Assembly (NCBI GenBank): GCA_946885665.1
Contig: CAMPGT010000140.1
Coordinates: 1 to 10,340 of the forward strand
Direction of reading: 5' to 3'
Length of the DNA stretch: 10,340 bases
DNA from: an uncultured Chitinophagaceae bacterium
GTDB lineage: Bacteria > Bacteroidota > Bacteroidia > Chitinophagales > Chitinophagaceae
Shown: piece by piece, positions 1 to 5,551 of the stretch
Layout of the letters: each line of letters starts with the position of its first letter
How positions within the stretch are numbered: the stretch's first letter is position 1
The notes under the pieces: model-generated
Seen by the model: only the letters and a program-made list of their open reading frames with translations
Told to the model about the DNA's origin: nothing
The model's database searches: none
Translations under genes and position numbers: made by a program

Positions 1-1
1 G

Positions 2-100
2 CATTACATAGAGCGAATAATAGCTGAACCCGTCGGCAAACTAATCGTGTCATGCTTTAAAAAGCTCTCGACAATGATGCAAACACTCAGCAAACAATAA
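2..100 (+). CDS. possible 3' end of a convergent gene, cut by the window edge
   Basis: An open frame enters from the left edge and stops at TAA (98-100), giving 32 residues that begin HYIERIIAEPVGKL and end MMQTLSKQ. The mix of charged and hydrophobic residues looks like an ordinary C-terminal tail. It ends two bases before the heptamer repeat, where a gene convergent with dsbD would be expected to end. The other two + frames are interrupted within this stretch, but one minus frame also stays open for most of it, so openness alone proves little. I do not recognise the family, and no function can be given. The sequence left of the window would settle whether this is a gene. Confidence 0.35.
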   Translation, partial: HYIERIIAEPVGKLIVSCFKKLSTMMQTLSKQ

Positions 101-101
101 C

Positions 102-157
102 ATTGCCCATTGCCCATTGCCTATTGCCTATTGCCCATTGCCTACTGCCCATTGCCC
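102..157. repeat. heptamer tandem repeat, 8 units of ATTGCCY
   Basis: Eight contiguous 7-base units follow consensus ATTGCC(C/T): units at 102, 109, 130 and 151 are ATTGCCC, those at 116, 123 and 137 are ATTGCCT, and the unit at 144 is ACTGCCC. The array fills the gap between the possible + strand gene end (100) and dsbD, and its last 16 bases form the final codons and stop of dsbD. The minus strand is G-rich, with GG or GGG every seven bases. Short heptamer repeats of this kind are known as STRR elements in filamentous cyanobacteria. Any function here is unknown. Confidence 0.9.
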
Positions 158-2109
158 GCGCTCCGCCCCATCGCCGCCACCCCACACTCCAACCACTCCG
201 CGAAGTCGGCGGCAGAAGGCGTATAACCCTTCGTTCTTGTCAGCACCTTCTCTTCAGGAGAAACGATAGCATATTGAGGCTGCGACACGGCATTGAAATT
301 CTCGGATTGAAACGTCGCCCATTTATCCCCCACCGTTACAATCTTCTTCTCAACGCCCGACTTTGTCGTAAACACCGTCTGGTCCGCCGCAGGCAGCAAA
401 CTGCGCTCATCCACGTACAGCGACACCACTATAAATTTGTTCCTCATGAGGTCCATCACCTTTTCATCGCGCCAAACATTCTCCTCCATCCTGCGGCAGT
501 TGACGCACGCCCAACCGGTAAAATCTATCAACACCGGCTTCCCTTCCTTTTTAGCAAGCGCCACCGCTTCGTCGTAATCGCGCAGCGGCTCCACGCCCTG
601 TTCGCAGTTTACGGGCTCGTGGTAAACACTGTAGCACAACGGCGGCGGAAATCCACTGATGAGCTGAAGATTCGCGGCACTTGTATTTGTAAGGCCGGGA
701 ACAAGGTAGAGCGTGAACCCACCGAACAACACAATGAACACCCATCTGGTGGGATTAATTTTTTGTAACGGGCTATCATGCGGAAACCTGATCTTCCCAA
801 AGAGATACAGAACCAGCAGTATGCCGATTACCACCCACGCACCGATAAAGATCTCGCGCTTGATAACTCCCCATTGCTCCACCAGGTCGGCATTGGATAA
901 AAACTTGATGGCCATCGCCACTTCAAGAAATCCCAGCACCACCTTCACGGACGTGAGCCAACCACCGCTCTTCGGCAATGACTGCAGCCAACCGGGAAAC
1001 ATTGCAAACAAAGCAAACGGAAGGGCCAACGCCAGCCCAAACCCGGCCAGTCCTGCTGTCAGCGGCCATGCGCCCTCGGCAGCAGTGCCCGCCAGCAGCG
1101 ATCCCAGAATCGGCCCGGTGCAGGAAAAAGAAACGATCGCGAGCGTTAGCGCCATGAAGAAGATGCCGCCCACCGTACCCATGTTCGACCTTGCATCAAT
1201 CTTATTGGCAAGACCCGCAGGAAGCCCTATTTCAAAAAAACCAAAGAATGAAATGGCGAAGAAGATGAAGATGACGAAGAACAGCAGGTTCAGCCATACG
1301 TTCGTAGAAATATTATTGAGGATCTCCGGGCTCACGTTGCTCACCAGGTGAAAGGGAATGCTGAGCAGCACATAAATGAGGAAGATAAAAAATCCGTACA
1401 TCACCGCGTTCCCAATGCCTTTCTTCCTGTCGTGCGCCTTTTTAGTAAAGAACGACACCGTAAGCGGAATCAGGGGGAACACACAGGGCGTCAGGAGCGC
1501 AATAAAGCCCCCGAGCAATCCCAACAGGAAAATACTCATCAGGCTTTTTCCACCCGCTTCATCGTCGCCGCAACCGCTCACAGGGTTATTCAGGTCGAGT
1601 GAGTTGATCCTGATGCGCACGCTCGATTCCACCCCGCCCTCGAGCGGCACATTGAACGACCAGGGGGTTAAAGGGTAAAATTCGTCGCCTTTGCCGTAGG
1701 TATAGCTGAATTTCCCGAGCAGCTTTGCCGGCACCTTGCCGTTAATCGTAATCGTTGTGGAAAAAGTTGCCGGCCCGCTGAACACTTTGAACTTCGCATT
1801 GTCGAACAGGGCGCTGGTAATGGTTACCGCTTCGCCCGAATCCGTAAATTCTTTCGGGGCCGTAACCGAAGAATCGAATTCGAGTTCGGTCGAACGAACA
1901 TCGCTGATCACTTCATTCGGGCCATATAATTCCCATTCATGATTGCCGGGAGTGCTGAAGTTGAGCTGGTAAGTGCCGGTGTTAATTTTTTCACTGGTAA
2001 CTTTCCATTCGAATGGACTCGGAGTATCCTGTGCAAGTGCAGATGCAGACAGAAGAAAGAAAAGAAAAAATAAGTTGAGAGCAGGGCAGCGTTTTAAAAA
2101 TGACAGCAT
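142..2109 (-). CDS. dsbD: DsbD-family protein-disulfide reductase (thiol:disulfide interchange protein)
   Basis: This is a membrane protein that passes electrons from cytoplasmic thioredoxin to periplasmic thiols, supporting disulfide isomerisation and cytochrome c maturation. From the ATG at 2109 it has 655 residues; a TTG 13 codons upstream is less likely because the ATG directly precedes a clean signal peptide (about 1-26, ending SASALA). The domains are: a beta-rich periplasmic domain (about 30-170), a membrane domain of about eight helices (about 190-470) with the two expected cysteines in LLTPCVFPLIPLTVSFF (C209) and VSFSCTGP (C330), and a C-terminal thioredoxin-like domain with GWACVNCRRMEE (C535, C538). 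Oddly, the N-terminal domain has no CX5C pair; the equivalent stretch reads YTYGKGDEFYPLTP. Two extra periplasmic cysteines (about 492 and 502) precede the thioredoxin domain. It lies 74 bases after purQ with no clear promoter. The stop codon lies in a heptamer repeat. Confidence 0.92.
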   Translation of the reverse strand: MLSFLKRCPALNLFFLFFLLSASALAQDTPSPFEWKVTSEKINTGTYQLNFSTPGNHEWELYGPNEVISDVRSTELEFDSSVTAPKEFTDSGEAVTITSALFDNAKFKVFSGPATFSTTITINGKVPAKLLGKFSYTYGKGDEFYPLTPWSFNVPLEGGVESSVRIRINSLDLNNPVSGCGDDEAGGKSLMSIFLLGLLGGFIALLTPCVFPLIPLTVSFFTKKAHDRKKGIGNAVMYGFFIFLIYVLLSIPFHLVSNVSPEILNNISTNVWLNLLFFVIFIFFAISFFGFFEIGLPAGLANKIDARSNMGTVGGIFFMALTLAIVSFSCTGPILGSLLAGTAAEGAWPLTAGLAGFGLALALPFALFAMFPGWLQSLPKSGGWLTSVKVVLGFLEVAMAIKFLSNADLVEQWGVIKREIFIGAWVVIGILLVLYLFGKIRFPHDSPLQKINPTRWVFIVLFGGFTLYLVPGLTNTSAANLQLISGFPPPLCYSVYHEPVNCEQGVEPLRDYDEAVALAKKEGKPVLIDFTGWACVNCRRMEENVWRDEKVMDLMRNKFIVVSLYVDERSLLPAADQTVFTTKSGVEKKIVTVGDKWATFQSENFNAVSQPQYAIVSPEEKVLTRTKGYTPSAADFAEWLECGVAAMGRSAGNGQ

Positions 2110-2183
2110 GGTTTCGTTATCAGGGTGAGCATTGATGAAAAAGGTCAAAAGTCATCCTTTAAAACTTAAAGAAAATATAAATG

Positions 2184-2882
2184 TCACGCTAAAACCGACG
2201 ATGCCGAAAGCACGCTTTCTTTCGAAAAGAACAGCGACTGAAGGATGATCCTTCCGTCGGTGTTTCCCAATGCTGCTGAGCATGCTCTTTCAGGATGCGG
2301 CATCATACCGAACACATTTCTTTCTTTGTTAGCGATACCCGCGATGTTCCTGATGGCGCCATTATGGTTGGCCGCGGAAGTAATGTTTCCTTCAGCGTCG
2401 CAATATTTATAAATCACCTGGCCATTCGCTTCCAGTTCATCAAGCACCTGTTCGCGTGCAAAATATCTTCCTTCACCGTGTGCAATGGGTATCATCAGCG
2501 GTTTTTCGGCGCCCGCGCCTTTAAGGTAAACGTTCTTGCAAAGGAACTGCTGGTTAACATTTTGCAGCAATACCCCGGGCAGCAGGTGGGCCTCGCACAG
2601 TATCTGGAACCCGTTACAAACGCCGAGCACCTTGCCGCCTTTTTGAGCAAAACCGATAACGCTCTGCATCATCGGGCTGAACCTGGCTATGGCGCCGCAA
2701 CGAAGGTAATCGCCGTATGAAAATCCACCGGGCAGCACGATGCAGTCATCCGTATTGAACATGCTGATATCCTTATCCTTGTGCCACAGCATGATCACTT
2801 CCTGGTTAAGGTCGTTCTGAAGCGCCTCCTGCATGTCCCTGTCACAATTGGATCCCGGAAATACTACGATCCCAAATTTCAT
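2184..2882 (-). CDS. purQ: phosphoribosylformylglycinamidine synthase subunit I, glutaminase (PurQ)
   Basis: PurQ is the glutamine amidotransferase subunit of FGAM synthase in de novo purine synthesis. It releases ammonia from glutamine for PurL, with PurS as bridge, in the cytoplasm. The 232 residues are the usual length for stand-alone PurQ. The class I triad is visible: nucleophile Cys89 in GVCNGFQ, and His196 and Glu198 in MMPHPERA. The oxyanion-region motif VLPGGFSYGDYLR follows residue 48, and the N-terminus MKFGIVVFPGSNCDRD is typical. The ATG start is supported by this N-terminus and by a promoter ending 16 bases upstream. purL and purS are not in the window, so the complex must be encoded in several places. 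The downstream dsbD is unrelated in function. Near its 3' end the coding sequence holds a strong inverted repeat. Confidence 0.97.
   Translation of the reverse strand: MKFGIVVFPGSNCDRDMQEALQNDLNQEVIMLWHKDKDISMFNTDDCIVLPGGFSYGDYLRCGAIARFSPMMQSVIGFAQKGGKVLGVCNGFQILCEAHLLPGVLLQNVNQQFLCKNVYLKGAGAEKPLMIPIAHGEGRYFAREQVLDELEANGQVIYKYCDAEGNITSAANHNGAIRNIAGIANKERNVFGMMPHPERACSAALGNTDGRIILQSLFFSKESVLSASSVLA
2235..2259. repeat. 25-base inverted repeat inside the 3' end of purQ
   Basis: The arms GAAGGAT and ATCCTTC flank a single central G (2240-2254), and after one mismatch CGAC pairs with GTCG outside them. Eleven of twelve arm positions are complementary. It encodes part of TDGRIILQS in PurQ. A second, shorter palindrome (GAAAGC-AC-GCTTTC, 2206-2219) lies between it and the stop codon. 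No T tract follows on either strand, so this is not a classical intrinsic terminator. In the transcript it could form a hairpin covering the last codons of purQ. Confidence 0.6.
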
Positions 2883-2898
2883 GCGTCTGAATTTTGCG

Positions 2899-2931
2899 CA
2901 AAGTTAGGAAGATTTGGGCGCTAACGTCCAA
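2899..2931 (-). promoter_or_regulatory. purQ promoter (Bacteroidota type)
   Basis: On the minus strand a -33 TTG (2931-2929) is followed after 22 bases by TAACTTTG (2906-2899), an exact match to the Bacteroidota -7 consensus TAnnTTTG. The purQ ATG begins 16 bases after the -7 box, so the leader would be only about 10 bases. The first three bases of the -7 box are the TAA stop of the upstream membrane-protein gene, so the whole promoter lies in that gene's 3' end. Confidence 0.7.
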
Positions 2932-3902
2932 TAACACATATAAATCGCGTAGGCAAAGGTGACCCAGTGAATGATCATCGGCAGCAGTCTTTTCTTTTCA
3001 GGATAGTAATACGCAGCGCCGTGGAAAGCAGCGAGTGGCAGCAGGCCGAATATCCAGTTCACATAATTCACACCACCGTTCACCAGGATGATGAAAATGC
3101 TCATGATGAGGAAGAGCAGCAGCAGGCTCCATCCTTTCCGGATCTGGATCAGCATCTTATTGAGATTGCTTTGCACATAGTAGCCGCCGATAATAAACGG
3201 CACCACCAGCAGTATAATGCTGACGGTGATGAAGAAGGAAGTTGGCATCGCCGGAAAATCTATCCTTATCGACGGAACCAGGTATTTCCAGTTCCATTTA
3301 TTGGTGAACAGGGGTTCAAGCGCCAAAAAGTAATAGGGCGTGGTCAACCCGAGGAAGCCCGTCACCCATTCCCTTATCCTGAACGGGCGCATAATAAATA
3401 AAGTGAAAGGCATCATCAGCACATAGATCACAGCGGGCTCATACAACAGCGTAATGAGACCCACCATCACCCCGATATTAAAAATACCCACCAGCGGGCG
3501 GTTGGTGTTGTAGAGGTTCACCATGCGGTAAAACATCAGGATGAGCAGCGTGTTGGCAATAAGCGGCGCAGAAAAATAGTTCCATTCCACGAACAACGAC
3601 GACAGCAGCATGTAGGCCATCCCCGGCAGGTAATTCGGCTTTGGCAGCATTTTCTGGTCGATGGTGATCCTGTTCAGCAAGGACGCCTGGACACAAATCA
3701 GGAAAAATGCGGTGAGGCCATAAACGAATGCGGGTAAATGCAGCGGCTCAAGCACACGGAGCAGCAACTCATACAGGTAATGATCTTCCGGCTGCGACAG
3801 CGGCGGCGAGGGCCTGAGCAGGATACCGAATTTTAATACAAGACCGAAGACCAGTAAGAGAAGACTGTTGCCGGGATTTTTTTGTCTGAAAATACCTACC
3901 AC
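2904..3902 (-). CDS. polytopic inner-membrane protein, DUF6427-like
   Basis: This is a 332-residue protein with about nine to eleven hydrophobic segments, for example near 12-29, 56-76, 108-128, 137-152, 155-170, 222-243, 258-275, 283-298 and 308-325. The conserved-looking stretch MRPFRIREWVTGFLGLTTPYYF (171-192) and the N-terminal GIFRQKNPGN resemble the Bacteroidota family DUF6427, whose function is not established. That assignment is from memory. No enzymatic motif is visible. The start is a GTG: the only nearby ATG (3913-3911) opens a five-codon frame that stops at once. It lies 11 bases after the exported unknown protein gene, which suggests one transcript and perhaps a shared envelope role. 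Its stop codon is the first part of the purQ -7 box. Some databases carry misleading names for relatives; I would not assign an enzyme activity. Confidence 0.8.
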   Translation of the reverse strand: MVGIFRQKNPGNSLLLLVFGLVLKFGILLRPSPPLSQPEDHYLYELLLRVLEPLHLPAFVYGLTAFFLICVQASLLNRITIDQKMLPKPNYLPGMAYMLLSSLFVEWNYFSAPLIANTLLILMFYRMVNLYNTNRPLVGIFNIGVMVGLITLLYEPAVIYVLMMPFTLFIMRPFRIREWVTGFLGLTTPYYFLALEPLFTNKWNWKYLVPSIRIDFPAMPTSFFITVSIILLVVPFIIGGYYVQSNLNKMLIQIRKGWSLLLLFLIMSIFIILVNGGVNYVNWIFGLLPLAAFHGAAYYYPEKKRLLPMIIHWVTFAYAIYMCYWTLAPKSS

Positions 3903-3913
3903 TCGCCTGTCAT

Positions 3914-5440
3914 TTAGAAATCAATTTTAGCGAAAATAAGGTAGTTCCTGAACTGGCACGGCATCACCATGCTTCGCGCGCTGATCTGCTTACCGAACCG
4001 CGGCATGAATTCGATGCTCCGGTCAAGATTGCGTAAAGTGGGGTAACGGGTGATCTTTCCTTCGGGGCCGATGCTTTGATCGTTCAGCAACAGCGTTCTC
4101 CTTTCATAAAGATTGAAGAGGAAATGTATTTCTCCGCCCGTATTCATAATCTGGTGCGAAATGAGCGCATCGGTCTGGTCATCAAACTGGCTCTTGGTGA
4201 TTACGTTGCTCCACTCGAGGCTGTCCACCTTATTGAATGAAAGCACCACAATGTTTTCGGAATGATAGCGGGTGGGCTGTGATCCCCAGCGGTGCCAGGG
4301 CGCGCCAAAAGAATTATAGTAGGGCGAATAATAATAGCTGTTGAAGGGCGACGACCACGGATTATTCCATCCCAGGTAATCCCACCGGTTAAACGGACCG
4401 CCGCCGCGGGAGGATGTGTACATGGACTCTGCAATGAGGACGTAACCGCCGTCTTTGCGGATAATAATGTTCTTGATGAAGTAATCGTTGAAAGCTATTC
4501 TCAGGTTGGCATCCTGTCCTTTTGCCTCCGCGCGCAGCTCTTCGTTAAACGGCAGAATGCGCTCTCTCACAATCTGCGATGAACCCCGATCCCAGATCAC
4601 CGTGTACAATCCTTCGATGTTGCCTCTCTTTTGTTTGTAAAAAAGTGCGGTGAACAGGTAACGTTTGTTCGTATTGTCGATCTTGATCCTGACGTCGTCG
4701 AGAACGCGGCTGCCGCTTTTCATGTCGTGCAGGGAAAACTCGCCGGCGCCGGCATCTTTGGTCACGAGGATAAGGTTGGTGACGAAATCGCCGCCGCCTT
4801 TCCTGACATACTTTCCGAACACCAGGTTGCCTTCATTGTCGAGCAGGAAGTCGGTGAAGTAATCGTTCCTTTCTTCCATCGGCATCGACAACCGGCGCTT
4901 TTCCTTCAGGTGAAGGGTTTCATCGAACAAAAGCGTGGTAAAGATGAAATTCTTCTGGTTACGGCTGTTGATCTTGAAGATCATCACCTGTTTCTTATCA
5001 TCGCTGTACGTGGTGGTGTAGATCTTGTTGTTGGCGGACCATCCGATGCGCGTGGTGTCGAGTTCGAGCGGGTCCGACATGCTTTTGCCTTCACTGTCTA
5101 TCTTCACGGCCATGCAATACAGGATGCTTTTGCGCTGGAATTGGTAGATCATCCAGGCAAAATCGGGATAGGATATGAAATCAACGTTTATCCACCGTTC
5201 GTCCTCTCCCACCGGCACCTTCTTTATCAGTTTCATGTCGCCGCTGTACACCGAAATGTTGCCCTCGTTCCGGTTGTTCTTGAAAACAAGTATGTTGTTC
5301 CCAACCTTTCCAATAATATCAAAGTTGGTGCGTTTATTGTCATCACGTTCCGGCTCGGAGTAAGAGATTTTCTGTCCGACCGCCGAACAGAAAAGGGTAA
5401 ATACGGCAAGAAACGACAGGATGAGTTGTTTGTACTTCAT
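3914..5440 (-). CDS. exported protein of unknown function with an aromatic-rich insert
   Basis: I do not recognise a named family. From the ATG at 5440 it has 508 residues, beginning with a signal peptide (MKYKQ, then a hydrophobic core to about residue 22, cleavage near SAVG-Q). A TTG 21 codons upstream would add an implausible leader before that signal. No lipobox is seen, so a soluble periplasmic or surface location is likely. The body is beta-rich, with repeated short strands and DxxGN/DGG turns (LDNEGNLVFG, RKDGGYVLIAES), which suggests a propeller-like fold; this is inference. Between two of these strands lies an insert (about residues 345-392, bases 4265-4408) crowded with Tyr, Trp, Phe, Pro, Asn and Gly, including NSYYYSPYYNSFG. 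No catalytic motif is visible. It is followed after 11 bases by the DUF6427-like gene, probably in one operon. Confidence 0.8.
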   Translation of the reverse strand: MKYKQLILSFLAVFTLFCSAVGQKISYSEPERDDNKRTNFDIIGKVGNNILVFKNNRNEGNISVYSGDMKLIKKVPVGEDERWINVDFISYPDFAWMIYQFQRKSILYCMAVKIDSEGKSMSDPLELDTTRIGWSANNKIYTTTYSDDKKQVMIFKINSRNQKNFIFTTLLFDETLHLKEKRRLSMPMEERNDYFTDFLLDNEGNLVFGKYVRKGGGDFVTNLILVTKDAGAGEFSLHDMKSGSRVLDDVRIKIDNTNKRYLFTALFYKQKRGNIEGLYTVIWDRGSSQIVRERILPFNEELRAEAKGQDANLRIAFNDYFIKNIIIRKDGGYVLIAESMYTSSRGGGPFNRWDYLGWNNPWSSPFNSYYYSPYYNSFGAPWHRWGSQPTRYHSENIVVLSFNKVDSLEWSNVITKSQFDDQTDALISHQIMNTGGEIHFLFNLYERRTLLLNDQSIGPEGKITRYPTLRNLDRSIEFMPRFGKQISARSMVMPCQFRNYLIFAKIDF

Positions 5441-5516
5441 GGACACATTTTGCGAAATGAAGTTATGAGAAATAAAGAAGGTAAGTGACTGTAAACACTT
5501 CAATTAAATGATTTTT

Positions 5517-5531
5517 AAGATAAATTATCTT
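5517..5531. promoter_or_regulatory. 15-base palindrome in the kup promoter, possible operator
   Basis: AAGATAA and TTATCTT are perfectly complementary around a single central A. The palindrome ends 7 bases before the kup -7 box, so it fills the spacer where RNA polymerase must bind. That position would suit a repressor site controlling potassium uptake. No regulator is identified and the sequence matches no operator I know. AT-rich palindromes of this size can arise by chance. Confidence 0.45.
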
Positions 5532-5538
5532 TTCCCTA

Positions 5539-5546
5539 TAACTTTG
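5539..5546 (+). promoter_or_regulatory. kup promoter -7 box
   Basis: TAACTTTG matches the Bacteroidota -7 consensus exactly and is identical to the boxes of purQ and oxyR. It ends only five bases before the GTG start of kup. No TTG lies at the right distance upstream; the region there reads GATTTTTAAG, so the -33 element is weak. With a start site about 6-8 bases after the box, the transcript would begin at or inside the GTG codon. Confidence 0.65.
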
Positions 5547-5551
5547 TTTTT

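Larger units (their letters stand above)
5441..5551. promoter_or_regulatory. divergent intergenic region between the exported protein gene and kup
   Basis: This 111-base AT-rich spacer must hold both divergent promoters. The kup side is clear (see the separate entries). For the minus-strand gene only a weak candidate exists: TTG (5504-5502) followed after 17 bases by TACCTTCT (5484-5477), which differs from TAnnTTTG at two positions. A 5-base inverted repeat, AAGTG (5483-5487) with CACTT (5496-5500), overlaps this weak candidate. No RNA gene or riboswitch is recognisable. Confidence 0.5.

Noticed and set aside
103..768. 221-codon open frame on the + strand starting in the heptamer repeat
   Set aside because: It is antisense to the well-supported 3' part of dsbD. 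Its start is repeat translation (PIAHCLLPIAHCLL) and the rest is rich in Arg, His and Leu with no family resemblance.
713..1351. 212-codon open frame on the + strand
   Set aside because: It is a shadow of the dsbD membrane domain on the opposite strand. Its composition (Ser, Pro, Lys, Met) follows from the complement of hydrophobic codons.
2161..2179. Possible dsbD promoters TAAGTTTT and TATATTTT between purQ and dsbD
   Set aside because: Each misses one base of TAnnTTTG, and no TTG lies at the right distance upstream. Read-through from purQ is equally likely.
2967..3401. 144-codon open frame on the + strand opposite the DUF6427-like gene
   Set aside because: It is a polar, Gln- and His-rich complement of membrane-helix codons, with no start signal and no promoter.
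3896..3913. ATG just upstream of the DUF6427-like GTG start
   Set aside because: It opens a five-codon frame (MTGEW) that stops before the real gene. It might couple translation but is too short to call a gene.
4631..5488. 285-codon open frame on the + strand, opposite the exported protein gene
   Set aside because: It is the longest shadow frame, but the minus-strand frame has a proper signal peptide and domain-like strands. The + frame is His- and Val-rich without motifs and runs across the start region of the real gene.
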